NCBI GenBank assembly: GCA_010015805.1
Contig: ML978121.1
Coordinates: forward strand, 682,001-746,000
DNA: 64,000 nucleotides
Reading direction: 5' to 3'
DNA from: Rhizodiscina lignyota
Taxonomy: Eukaryota > Ascomycota > Dothideomycetes > Aulographales > Rhizodiscinaceae
The notes beneath the pieces are model-generated. The model searched no databases. It was not told the DNA's origin and worked only from the letters and a program-made list of their open reading frames with translations. Below, one piece after another: positions 1-11,210 of the stretch. Every line of letters starts with the position of its first letter. Position 1 is the stretch's first letter. The translations under genes were made by a program, and so were the position numbers.

Positions 1-581
1 GGTGGTTAGTGGCCTCCGACGAGCGGTACAGCATCATATCCAAGTGTGCAGGACTGTACGAGTCAGCCTCAAGGTCGCTGAAGAGCCCCCACTTGTGATG
101 GAAGTGATACAGAGCTTTCTCACAGGTGCGAAGAGGAGGTGTAAGTTACGTGCAACGTGGTGCGGGAGATAACCCCCCTCGCCCCAGTGACAAACATCAA
201 GCTCTGGTAAGAAGTTCTGTACGGGCAAGGCTCAAACCTGCTACGAAGGTCTAACTTGTGACTGACACGATGCTTAGGGCATGCAGACAGAGGCGCCAAA
301 TACACTAAAATGTCTCGGCCGGTGATCCTGCACATAAGTCTGGAAGCTGTTGCGGAGCTCCGGCTTGCAATTGAACGGAAACTCGGAAGATGCTCGCACT
401 GATTGTCGCATCAAGCCCTCGCACGACCTTCCGTCGCATCAAAGATAACGATGAACGAGACTACAACTTAAGCCTTGCTAACTTCTATTATACATGTTCT
501 AGGTCATGAATCATTACTAGGAACTTCCCATCCACCGACGTCAAAAGGATTGTTTTCCGCGCCACTGAATTCTTCAATCGT
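1..581. other. Intergenic, no gene seen
   Basis: Short open frames on both strands (up to about 70 codons) have no recognisable protein similarity and no convincing splice chain. This is the region downstream of the aldolase gene; it may hold its 3' untranslated region and that of a gene outside the window. Confidence 0.5.
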
Positions 582-2077
582 TTAAACCTGGCCGGCGGTG
601 TTGAAGTCCTGCAAGGCCTCCTTAATACGCGTAGTCATGGTCTTCTCGCCTTCCCGTACCCACACGCGTGGGTCGTAGAACTTCTTGTTAGGCTTATCCT
701 CACCTTCAGGATTTCCGACTTGCGTCATAATGTAGTCCTTCTTGTTGAGGACGTAGTCGCGGATGCCGAGGAGGTAAGCCCACTGAAGGTCGGTATCGAG
801 GTTGACTTTAACCACACCGTACGAAATGGCTTCCTTGTACTGCCCACCATTAGCTTCTCAGTAGTCAAGAGCTGGGAATACGAACCTCCTCCTTCGTGCT
901 ACCGCTTCCGCCGTGGAACACGAGGAACACTGGCTTTTCATCTTTGGCGCGGGTCTGATCCTTGACGTATTTCTGGTGCTTGGAAAGAAGCTCTGGATGA
1001 AGTTTCACGTTGCCGGGCTTGTAGACGCCGTGGACATTCCCGAAACCTGCAGCGATCGAGAAGTATGGGCTAATCTTGGACAGTCTGGAGTAAATCGCAT
1101 AGATGTCCTCGGGCTGGGTGTAGAGGGAATTGTTGTCGACGTCTTCATTGTTGACACCATCCTCTTCGCCACCGGTTATGCCAATCTCCATCTCGAGCCA
1201 TTGCTTCATGGGAGCGGCGCGTTCGAGGTACTAGCCAACCACATTAATCCCTGAGCAAACCATCAGAGCTCGTCTACCAACCTTCGCCGTTGTGCTGATG
1301 TTGTACTCGACGTCCTCTTCCGAAAGGTCAATCATGCTGTTCCATATCAGCGCCGAAGACATGCAGGGCAGGCTGCATAACGGACTGGGAAGAGAAAAGA
1401 GGCTCGCCATGGAGCTTGAAGTAGGCCTCGTCGGCATCGAGCTAAAATATTGTAAGCTTCCGATCGAAACGGATATAGGATGATATGTCGCTCTCACCAT
1501 GCCATCGAGCCAGGGAAGCAGCTTCTTTGCGCAGTGATCCTATCATAATGAGCATTATTTCCACCTAAGGCACCAACCCTTCACGAACCGTGTGCAAGAC
1601 AACTGGGATATTGTAAATTGGAGCAACCGAACGGATATAGTGTGCAGCAGCGACGGCACCAGCAATCGAGGCTTCTTGGTTGGAGTTGCTCACGCCTGGG
1701 ACTTCTCAGTTCTGCCTACAGAATAGTCAAGCTGATCTAAATTACCTTTGCCAGCGAAGTAGGCCTACAGTAGACCGACGTATCAGTACCATGTTCGTTC
1801 AGTCCGTAATGGGAAGGCTTACCGATCCGCCTTGAGAGGCTTGGAGGATAATCGGAGCGTTCGCGTCTCTAGCAGCCTCGAGAGCCGCAACCACAGTCGA
1901 AGACGAAGTACAGTTGATCGCGGGTATAGCAAAGTTGTTCTCCTGGGCATACTTGAATAGTCTCCGAACATCCTCGCCGCTGTTGCACGTTAGTCTGATG
2001 CCTATCTGTTACATGTGAAAAAGTTGTGAATACACGATGACACCCGTCTTTCGGGATAAAACGTCTTTGATACCCAT
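582..2077 (-). CDS. FBA1: Fructose-bisphosphate aldolase, class II (FBA1)
   Basis: Zinc-dependent class II aldolase of glycolysis and gluconeogenesis, splitting fructose-1,6-bisphosphate into DHAP and glyceraldehyde-3-phosphate in the cytosol. Nine exons: 2034-2077, 1823-1979, 1746-1764, 1589-1695, 1498-1539, 1386-1441, 1282-1336, 886-1230, 582-839. They sum to 1083 nt, or 360 residues, the usual fungal length. Every join restores the family sequence: the start (MGIKDVLSRKTGVIVGEDV), the zinc-ligand block VVLHTDHCAKK, the EIGITGGEEDGV block with the catalytic Glu, FGNVHGVY with a zinc His, and FHGGSGS. No catalytic residue is missing, so this is an intact gene although no single exon codes more than a third of it. 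Introns are 46-58 nt, all GT-AG. The 19-nt third exon is unusually small. The start is the ATG of the MGIKD sequence, matching yeast Fba1. Confidence 0.95.
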
Positions 2078-2217
2078 TTTGATTATTATGAGATCAATGA
2101 ATGTCGATTGATTTGGAGCTGATGCTATGGAATATTTTTTCGCGTTCCCAGTAAATAATATATACCCTCACTTCTGCCCCCTCCCAAACGTTATTCGGCC
2201 CCGCCACTCTTCCTACG

Positions 2218-2411
2218 TCAGGGGCACCTCCGAAAGCACCGCAGAGCAGATACAAATGCCAGAAGAGAACTTTGCAGAATTAATATCCGCTGTTGTGCAG
2301 CTTCTTCATCTTCGAGCTTCATCTCTTCGTACTGAGTAGTGAGCACAGCTTGTTGTCGCCTGGACTTGAGGCTGCGTCCGCCATGGCGACCAAGATGCTT
2401 ACCACGCGTCA
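2218..2411 (-). CDS. Possible small hypothetical protein or exon
   Basis: An open frame from an ATG near 2411 reads MTRGKHLGRHGGRSLKSRRQ and then a charged stretch (QYEEMKLEDEEAAQQR) that looks helical, before stopping at 2218. The composition is more protein-like than its neighbours, but I do not recognise the family. There is a GTAAGC a few codons after the ATG, so the true exon structure could differ. It lies about 140 bp upstream of FBA1 on the same strand. It could equally be chance. Confidence 0.22.
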
Positions 2412-2686
2412 TAGGACACACAGCTGGCCGAAAACTTCGAGTGAGCACCGAAACAAGGTAAATCCATTGATACTCTCGTAGAGGTCAGATTAAGTACAAG
2501 GCGTAACTGTCCCATTCCGCTGTTCTCGCCCTGATGAGAATCACCGGAAACTAAGGAGTCAGGAAGCTAATGCCGTTCATTTGGTATTGTGGTAAACCAA
2601 ATCTCATGGGAACTCAGATTGCTTTTTTTACCGTAAATGAACTTGTCTCTACAGGATTCGTCAAGGATGCATTCTAAGTCTATATC

Positions 2687-4549
2687 TCATTGCACATTAA
2701 GAGCTCTATCCATGTCACACTCTCCCAGCTTCTCCACGTATTCTCTAATCTTCTCCTCCATCCACCCACTTGTCAAATCCCTCGTGTTATCTTGATTCCC
2801 ACGATCCCAGTGGGCAAATGGTTTCCGCCCCAAGCAGGGTAGATGGCCCAACCTGCACTTCCCCGGCCGCCACTTCCATTGCAGACATTCCGCCTGGCTC
2901 GCACACATATTCTTGCAGTCTTCGGCACTCGAGAACGGACCGACGACATTGGAGGCGAGCTCTTCCTCGGTGACGATGAACTCTCGCCCACCCGACAAAT
3001 TATCCCAGTTCGTGCGATTGCGCTCAGGTGAAGTGAGCGGAGCGCCGGTGACTGGATCGACAGTGGTTATGAGTTGTTGGCCGGCGTAATAGTAAAAGAG
3101 GTCACTGTAGAGGATTGGCACCTCTCTTCCCTTTGGAGGCATGCGCGTCAGCATTGTCTGTCCTTTGGCATCTTACCGGTAGAGCTTCTAGCGTGCTAGA
3201 AGTTGCTATCAGCGCGGATTCCAACATACCTTTTCCTTCAGCCAGTCCTGCTCCCAAGTCCACAGCTCCTCCACCTCTGCAGGAGTTACATGATGCCAGG
3301 TCACTGGGGCTTTACACCAATGCCACTCGTCATAATCCACGCTCCTTGGCGTCAGTCCATGTATAACTGGGTTCAAGTTCGTAATCTCCACGCCGCCGGA
3401 CTGTAACGCTTCCGCCAGCATCTGGTCTCCACAACATACCTCACTAGTCCGCTTCTCCCAGTGTTCCTTATTCTCTGGTTCCAGCTCCACAAGCATTTTC
3501 GCCGCAGCGGCAGACAAGACGTACCCACTCCCACCGTGAGCAAATGTCGTGAAGCCAATATAAACGGGACTGCCGAAGTACAAGCGCTGATTTGGGTCTT
3601 GCTTTTCGAGCCAGAGTAGTAGGTTAGACCACAGGATCGCCGAATCGGCGTCAATAAACACGAACCACTTCTTGTCTGGATACTTCTTGTATGCCTCGAT
3701 CGCCATGGGTACGTTCTTCCATTTGTCCAGCTCCCACGCTCCTTCCATGCTCAGGTCCGTCAAGTCCAGCCCCTTGTTCTGATACTCCTTCAGTTTGGGA
3801 TAGAGAGTGCTTAAATACTGGTCTTCAATTTTCCACTTGTCGCTGATGGAGGCCAGCGCGTCGTGAATCTCTAGAGACCCGACAAACTGATCCATGTCAG
3901 AGAAGATGAGGTAGTCGGGCACGCACGTCAGTGTGGTGAGCAGGTGCGTTGGCAGCTTGGAAAAGAGCTCCGTGGCACCAGTCTTAATGACCAGCAGGAC
4001 GTCAGAAGCGCCAGATAATCTTCTGCAATCGAATGTCATGTCCTCGCCGATTGTTGGAATGACAGCTAGAAGCGCTTGTTCATCGAACTCCGGAACGGCG
4101 TCCGTAGACTCTTCTCCTTCCCGAGAGATGCCTTCGATGTCCGGAGGCTCGCTGATGTCAGTTCCTTCGCTGTAGTTCTGAGATTCCGCATCAATCGACC
4201 ATTCTTCCGCCACAGTTGGGTCGTCCGTGCCTGGTGGTACTTGGGAGGAAGGCTCTACGATCAGAGCTTCTTGTACGGACCGCTCGTTCTCTACCTCTCC
4301 GACCCCTTCCACGTTGGACACTTTCCACGTCATACCAGCCCCTTTGTCTTCGACATTGGTCTCGAACTGCGGAACTTGAGTATGCTCCTGACTTGAGTTC
4401 GACGCATGCTGAAGCACTGCACGTAATACTTTTAACCGCTGTTCGACCTGACCAACCCATACATAGAGACCTAAGACGACGAGGAATGCGAGGAAGAGCG
4501 AGGTGCCATTGAACACGCCATGCCGGCGTATGGAAGGCCGTGCGTTCAT
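2687..4549 (-). CDS. GT31-type glycosyltransferase, type II membrane protein
   Basis: Predicted Golgi/ER glycosyltransferase of the fringe-like GT31 clan; sugar and acceptor unknown. Exons 3230-4549 and 2687-3157 (intron 3158-3229, GTATGT...ACAG) give 596 residues. A single membrane anchor spans about residues 15-32, followed by an acidic, probably disordered stem to about 170. The catalytic domain opens with VLLVIKTGATELF (about 185-197), typical of fungal GT31, and has the metal-binding DAD at 300-302 (FIDADSAILW). A conserved GGSGYVLS and a CCGDQ block follow, as expected for fringe-like enzymes. After the intron the tail carries several cysteines (CKNMCASQAECLQW), resembling a PAN/apple-type module seen at the end of fungal relatives. 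Start is the first ATG, directly before the anchor. Substrate cannot be told from sequence. Confidence 0.85.
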
Positions 4550-4975
4550 TGCGAAAACTCCATGAAGAATAGAGATTAGAACCGCAGCCCGAGAGGAGAA
4601 ATATGTTCACGGCTATGAAATCTGTCAAAGAACCTAGGGAATAAGTCAGAGTATGACATGAGTTTCCTTTGGTGCACCGCGGTTGAGACATTCCTCAACT
4701 CGGCATCCCTTGGTACTGAGCCATCGCAAGAATGTGATGCACGGCATCGAATCGAGAAAATGAAAATTGACCAGAACAGATGTTACCGTTGCTTTGCGAC
4801 AAAATTCCTGGCCTGATCGTGATATCAGTTGAGCAGTTGAAGATGCGATATATTCCATATCTGGGCATAGCAGACTTTTGAGGGACTACCCTCGAAACTC
4901 CATTCATAATGCACGGGTATCAGTTCCCTCCACATTCCCAAACGCCTTCCGTATGCAAATACCCAAATTTCAGAA

Positions 4976-5591
4976 TCACGATGGTGGCGCTGCCATACTC
5001 ATCCTCAGTTGCCTCTCCCTCTGTTGCGCCTGCAGCGTCAGCCTCTCAACCGCATAGCTCAGCCGCTCTTTCTTCTGCCTTAATTGTTGCACCTTGACCC
5101 CCTCGAGCCCTCCTACCCCTCCTAGACCTGCCCCACCAGTCATCCTCCTGCTGTTCCTCCCTAGTGCGCTGCTTGGCCGTGAAGACGGTCCGCCCTGGGA
5201 GAGTCGTCCCTCTTGGAGTTCGCATTGTGCGATGAGAGACTGTTCGCGGCGCTCGAGCTTGTCGAGGTAATTGGACACACGTGATAGGAGGTTCTCGACC
5301 TCGGGGCGGATTTCAGACTGTAGCGCGGATTGGGCCTGGTGGAGGTCAGGTTCGGAGATGAGTTCGAAATGCTGCAGTGGATTGTCAGCGATTGGAGACC
5401 AGGAGAAGGCAATTGAGAAGTCGGTAATTGGGAATTACGAGGAGACAATGGAGCCATACTCTTGTGGTTTGAAGGACTTTCGATAGCCGCGGGAAATCAT
5501 TGACGCCAGAATCCAGAATGGAGATGGACGAGTCGAGGAGTTGCATGCTCGAGCGCAGCGATGCTACGCAGCCATCTAGTATAGTCGCCAT
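4976..5591 (-). CDS. SPC19: DASH complex subunit Spc19
   Basis: Subunit of the DASH/Dam1 complex, which couples fungal kinetochores to spindle microtubules. Exons 5460-5591 and 4976-5371, intron 5372-5459 (GTATGG...CTGCAG), giving 175 residues. The family signature is clear: LRSSMQLLDSSISILDSGV, then DFPRLSKVLQTTR, the join into HFELISEPDL, and SNYLDKLERREQSLIAQCEL, followed by a variable basic and glycine-rich stretch and a short coiled-coil tail. Length fits fungal Spc19 (about 165-200). It is divergently transcribed from ATP18, the two start codons being 275 bp apart, so they share an upstream region. Confidence 0.93.
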
Positions 5592-5866
5592 GGCAGCGAT
5601 CTGAAGAAATAACTAATTCGGCACAATTGTCAAGTCAGTTGTAATATTCAAGTTGAGCGTCGCGATACCACGATCTGTTTACGCGTGTTCCTCGACCAAT
5701 CAGATCGCTTCAACAATTGCGGGAAACTCCGTTTTCTAGCACCGAATCCAGCTCTTCCGACTCCATCGCTTCCATCGACCTCTTCACGTCAAATACATCC
5801 ATTGACCCCTCCACGACAACCGGAACACGTCACTCGTCATCCACAAGCTCTCCTGAAGCTCTCACA

Positions 5867-6526
5867 ATGTCTCTTCTAGGCCGCAAGTGGCCTGCGCCAG
5901 TCGGTACGTTGACACTCTGGTCCCGAAAGCTCGCGAGAAGAAGAGCTTGACTGACATGAAACAGCACAACCAATGGCTCCTTTCTATGTTGCCGGTACGT
6001 CTAAACAGTCCGTAATAGCATACGCACCTATGTGGAATTTTCGAAAACGATGGAGACCACGTGTGCTCATGTCACGATCCAATCTGCATCAATCCGACCA
6101 ACACAGAAGAGCGTAACGATCAAGTTGGGAACATGGGCTTGGACCAGGGAACGGCTACGAATCACAGATCGCCTTCCTTCCCGGTGCATAATACGAACAC
6201 TCAGTGCCGATTCAAGGCCTTTGGAAGCCCATGCCGGTCTACAGGAGCTTCAATACAAACGTTGGAAGCATGGAAGCTGATTATATCTCTATGCAGGCCT
6301 CGTCATCGCATACGGCATTAACTCTTTCGCCAATGTCATGTATACCAGTGAGTCTCCCCCTCCGACGTAACCTGTCACCGAGTCTGAAGATACGAGCTTC
6401 CCTTGTACATGGCGAACGCGATGAGTGTCGATAGAAATTGAAGGCAAATGTTAACATATTGGAACAGCGCCTGAATACAAGAACGACCCACGCAATCCGG
6501 TTACAAAGGGAGGGAATAGCCATTGA
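5867..6526 (+). CDS. ATP18: F1Fo ATP synthase subunit J (Atp18)
   Basis: Small single-span subunit of the mitochondrial F1Fo ATP synthase membrane sector. Four tiny exons, 5867-5903, 5965-5994, 6297-6347 and 6468-6526, sum to 177 nt, or 58 residues, the known size. The protein reads MSLLGRKWPAPV, then AQPMAPFYVA, a membrane span around GLVIAYGINSFANVMY, and the conserved tail PEYKNDPRNP ending in KGGNSH. All joins are in phase. No open frame of normal gene-finder length exists here, so this gene is easy to miss. Intron 2 (5995-6296, 302 nt) is far longer than the others in the window and longer than the whole coding sequence. Confidence 0.9.
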
Positions 6527-8222
6527 GCAATACCTGGGTTGCACGGGGTGGATAGATGTACACATAGACTATGAGGGCCAGGCGGCAGACATGTGGCACG
6601 AGATGGAAGGCGAAAATGTAAATATATCGCTAGAGTGGTGATCCATGAATTGAGGGCAATTCGATGTTCGAGACGCTTTCTGATGAGCATGATATCGTGC
6701 TTTGCAAGTTCCATTTTAAGGAAAGATTCATCGATTTGAGCGAAAGCGATGTATATCTGCCTCTGCCAGATGAGGTGCGGGGATGATTGAAGCGAAAGGA
6801 CTTGATGGTAAGGCTATGTCATTTGCCTGATATGAGGCCAGCCGTTGCCTGCTCAAGACGCCCTTTGATTACATTTGACAAGTGACTGCAGTTCCAACGC
6901 CAGCTATAAATCAATCCAGCACATAAATATTATGGGGTCCTATAATAAAGACGAATACACTTCTGGAAACGGAACAGTTACTGTCTGTCACATCCCCTTT
7001 CGCATGATCGTCGACCGGAGGCGAAGCTTGTTTGCATGTAACGGTACCCAGACTCATTTCCTGAGATTGCAGACTGGGGTTGCGAAAAGGAGATGCAGAG
7101 TGACGCATACAGACAATAAACGATTCCAGTAGGATGCGAATGCAGAGCTTGGGGTAACTAGCAACGGCATGAGATATGCATGGGACGAAAGCTACGGATG
7201 CATGTGTTCATGCGGCCTGGCGGTTATGGAGAAAGTGGCCGACGCGGTTGCATGGCGGCAGGAGAGCATTCTTGTAAGACTTAATCAGCCAGCATTGCGC
7301 AGAAGGGCGTCTCTACAGCAGCATTGGCGACAGAAGGCAACAGAGAAGAAGCATGAGAGAGCGGAATGGCTCAAGTCGATTGCCTGAGGCCCTGTTGCAT
7401 ATATTGCAGCACAGTGTGTCGGCGTGTGATTCGACGGGTGCCACTGCTGTCTCCCAGTGGCGCCGGTTGAGCTGGGGGCAGCGGGCTTGGCATCAGCGTC
7501 GCTCGTTGCCTTTCCCGCGTGCCAACCGCCAACCTTGGAACGAGCGAGTGCACTAGCCTTGAACACCCATCTCCCACTCTCCTTCCCACTCCGCCTCGTC
7601 TCTTCTGCCAACGCTCCCGCGAACAGTCTGCTCTGCCACTGAAGCATCACCGCTCTTGAGACAGAGCTGCTTCGTCCAGACTGCCTCTCCACACGCTCAG
7701 TCAGCTGCATCGCCCGCATCCCGGCTGCCTCCTGCCGTCGGAGCCCAATTTAACGCCCAGCGTGCAGCTCCTCCACGTCTTCAATCAGCAGGTTCGTGAC
7801 TGCCCAAGCGTGTTCCCTTTGACATCAACACCAGCCGGTCGACGTACCCTTCGCCCTCGAACCGGCCCTCCTGCTTTCTTTGAGATACTCACCTTATTCC
7901 CCCTTGTTGCACGCCTTTTTTATCTCGCTGTGTACACCGCCTCGTTGCCAACGACGGCTGCTCACCGGAATCAGGCTGAACCTCAGAATACCTATCAAAC
8001 CGGCCTCGCACACACAACACGACCTGCCTACTGACGGTTGCACCCGCGAATAAACAATCTTCTTCACACTTCCTCGTGTGACACAACGAAATGACGACGA
8101 TGGTATGACACTCCGCTACACTTCAACCTCTAACCTCTGCTTCCACCACACACGTCACCCTTCTTGCTTTTTCCCACCACCACCCGCTTTCAACCACTCT
8201 CACACAACCATCACAATACAAC
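6527..8222. other. Intergenic, including casein kinase 1 leader
   Basis: No protein-coding gene is supported. From about 7560 to 8220 the plus strand becomes very rich in C and T (runs of ctccctctcc, caccacc type), the usual look of a long fungal promoter/5' untranslated region in front of a highly expressed gene, here casein kinase 1. A TATA-like tataaat lies near 6905. Long minus-strand open frames such as 7285-7719 mirror the GC-rich composition. Confidence 0.5.
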
Positions 8223-9650
8223 ATGTCAACATCGACAATGGCTAAGCAAGGGCAGGATTTGCGCGTCGGCAACAAGTACCGAATTGGCCGAAAGATCGGC
8301 AGCGGTAGCTTTGGCGACATCTACCTTGGTAAGACCTCCTCGTGTTTACTCCATATTTTCTGCTCACTAACGCGTTTCAGGTACGAACATCATATCTGGA
8401 GAGGAGATTGCCATCAAGCTCGAGAGCGTCAAGGCCAAGCACCCCCAGCTCGAGTATGAGGCTCGCGTCTACAAGTCTCTTGCCGGAGGTGTCGGCATTC
8501 CCTTCGTGCGTTGGTTCGGTACCGAGTGTGACTACAATGCCATGGTTCTCGACCTACTTGGCCCCAGCTTGGAGGATCTCTTCAACTTCTGCAACCGCAA
8601 ATTCTCCCTCAAGACCGTGCTCCTCCTTGCCGACCAGCTCATCTCTCGCATTGAGTACATCCACGCCAAGTCCTTCATCCACCGTGATATCAAGCCGGAC
8701 AACTTTCTCATGGGCATCGGCAAGCGTGGCAATCAGGTCAACGTGATCGACTTCGGTCTGGCCAAGAAGTACCGTGACCCGAAGACTCACTTCCATATCC
8801 CATATCGTGAGAACAAGAACTTGACTGGCACTGCTCGTTATGCCAGTATCAACACTCACTTGGGCGTTGAGCAGTCCCGCCGTGATGACATGGAGTCTCT
8901 CGGCTATGTCATGCTCTACTTCTGCCGTGGTTCTCTTCCTTGGCAGGGCCTGAAGGCTGCTACGAAGAAGCAGAAGTACGACCGCATCATGGAGAAGAAG
9001 ATGACGACGCCTACCGAGGTTCTCTGCCGTGGTTTCCCCAACGAGTTCGCCATCTACCTCAACTATACCCGCTCTCTTCGCTTCGACGACAAGCCTGACT
9101 ATTCCTACCTCCGCAAGATCTTCCGCGACCTGTTCGTTCGTGAGGGCTTCCAGTACGACTACGTGTTCGACTGGACCGTCTACAAGTACCAGAAGAACGC
9201 TCAGGCCATTGCGCAGGCTACTCAGCAGGACAAGCGCCCGGAGGACAAGGAGGCAGACACTGCCCAGGCCACCGGTGGTCAGACGACCAAGCGCGTCCAG
9301 ACCCGCACTCCGACTGGCGGACTGTAAGTTTGCAACCCTTGTTCCACATCCCATGGTGCTATCATTGCTTCTTCCACGCGAGGTTGGCTTCTGGCTGAAC
9401 TTGGGCACCCGCTGACGCTTTGGTGCGAAAAAGGGACGGCAGTAGTGGCCAAGCCCAACCTCGTCGAGCGTGAGTTGCTATTGAAGCCCGGTCCTTGTAA
9501 GAGGCCTTCTCCCCCAGTGCGTATAGTGGCTTTATTGAATAGCTTGGCGCGGGGGATATCCGAACTCTCGCTGACGCTACGCTTTTTAACAGAGAGAACC
9601 GCATGGAGCTCCGATCTGCAACCCGCCGTGGCAAAGATTCCGGTTACTGA
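8223..9650 (+). CDS. Casein kinase 1 (CkiA/Hhp/Hrr25 type)
   Basis: Ser/Thr protein kinase of the CK1 delta/epsilon family, acting in DNA repair, trafficking, clock and morphogenesis in fungi. Exon 1 8223-8328, intron to 8380, then the kinase body. Visible motifs: glycine loop [18 protein letters not shown] with the catalytic Lys, [16 protein letters not shown] in place of a standard DFG-APE region, and the CK1 marker [11 protein letters not shown]. An in-frame TAA at 9325-9327 would give 350 residues, but it lies inside a perfect donor (GTAAGT at 9324). Splicing there into 9434-9469 and 9593-9650 keeps phase and gives 380 residues ending in [19 protein letters not shown] favour the spliced tail because of the strong final acceptor and phase agreement; both ends may be used. 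Start could also be the ATG at 8238. Confidence 0.9.
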
Positions 9651-11210
9651 GCTACATTCGATTCCTGATGTCCGACATCATCTTACCCAATCCTTCTCTG
9701 TGAATGCATAGCATATCACACTTTCAGCATGTGAAGCGCAGCGATGCCGTCCGCCTTTGTCTAGGATGGCTTTTCTGCATACACATCAAAACGGTCACGA
9801 GTCTGATTGCATCGGCAATTCTCTGGCAAAGATCCATCGATTTCGGCAGGTTTACGCCTGCATAGTCAGGTGTACCGAATGATTCATGGCAACATTGACT
9901 TACTCTCGACACGGATTCTCTCATCTCCTTGATTCGGCATGGCTACACAATAGTACTCCAAGATGTTTTCGATGTTCTGCCTGGATCATGGAATCCTGAC
10001 CGGGATGGATCAAGAGTTTCTACTTTGCAATCAACACGACTAATATCCCCTACTGCCCTTACATTTGTTCACTTGCTTTTCCTCACTCTCACGGTGGTGG
10101 CGTGTTCAGCTCACGCCTGGGGATGAAAATTGTTTTCGGAGAGTTGGAGGTCTGGAGTGGCCCCATCGGAAGGAAGTTGGAACAGACTGGCAAATCAACA
10201 TGATAACTGGTGAGGAGGTCGCTTCGACCGCTGTAGCTTGGATGGATATGGTCAGAGGCTCTACCTTGGACTGTGTATGATTCATTGCTTGCCGCGGTGG
10301 TCGGAGGATCATCCAGATGGACGACGGTTTCATATCTCTGTACACAGGACCCTAATCAAACATGTCATGGTCATTCGTCTCCCCCAATTGCACGTGCATG
10401 CCTTCGCATCATCATTCAGGTTAGCCCTTCATCAAGAGTTGTCTGACCTGTTCTTGGCGCTGCTGTATACAGAAAGCGCAATCTGACTCAGTCGGGAAAG
10501 AGCGCTGCAGTCGAAAAAGTATAAAAACCCCTCTCGCCAGACCGATTTCACCAATTTGCCCAGCTCAACCCTTTTTTTCTTGTAAGCATCACGTTGCGTC
10601 CACGTCTGCACCCTCGAGATTGATGAACAGGAGAGCGGGAAGGCATGCTCCGAGGGATATTTGTCATTGTGTGATTCATCAGTTATGTCCTCGAGAAGCC
10701 AAACAAGACGTGACGTGACGCTCGGACAACTCATATTTACTAACTGATAGGTAGCCTTTAGTTCGTTATTTATCAATTGCGGTGATGTCGCCCGGCCCAG
10801 TCGGCCGGGACGGCCGTGTATTAGATAGCCACTCCAGGGCCATGGTGTGCTTTTGCCACGGTGTCCTCGATCCTTCAAGTGGCCGAGGGCCAATAGCTTT
10901 CCATATGGGGTCATCGTAAACTTACCTACAGTAAACCCAAAATCCAAATTGCGGCCGCTGTGCGATGCCTGCACTAGGAAAAATGGGGAGTGCTGACCCT
11001 GGGTGGATGACATAGCAACTATGTAGCAATGCTCCACTCTTCGGGCCGTGACAAGTAACAACACGAGCAGATATTGCGATTCTCACTGCCCACCAGACAC
11101 CATTCGTTCCAAACCCTAATTTGCCTTCTTGTTCTTACATTCTCTTTGAACTGTATTCAGTCTCCTTGTTCCTCTTCATGTAGACTCCGTTCATTCTTTT
11201 CACGCCCGCA
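9651..11210. other. Intergenic, no gene seen
   Basis: About 1.5 kb between casein kinase 1 and the BRE4-like gene. A 210-codon minus-strand frame (10432-11064) has no protein-like pattern and no recognisable motif, so it is not called. A TATA-like tataaaaa on the plus strand lies near 10519, but it is about 690 bp from the next start codon. A GC-rich patch with imperfect inverted repeats (ggcccagtcggccgggacgg) sits near 10795. Confidence 0.45.

Noticed and set aside
7285-7719. 144-codon minus-strand frame upstream of casein kinase 1
   Set aside because: Composition-driven frame opposite a C/T-rich leader.
8554-9408. 284-codon minus-strand frame across casein kinase 1
   Set aside because: It is the mirror of the kinase coding sequence, caused by codon bias; no motif of its own.
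10432-11064. 210-codon minus-strand frame in the BRE4-like promoter
   Set aside because: No protein-like pattern, no homologue recognised, no splice context.
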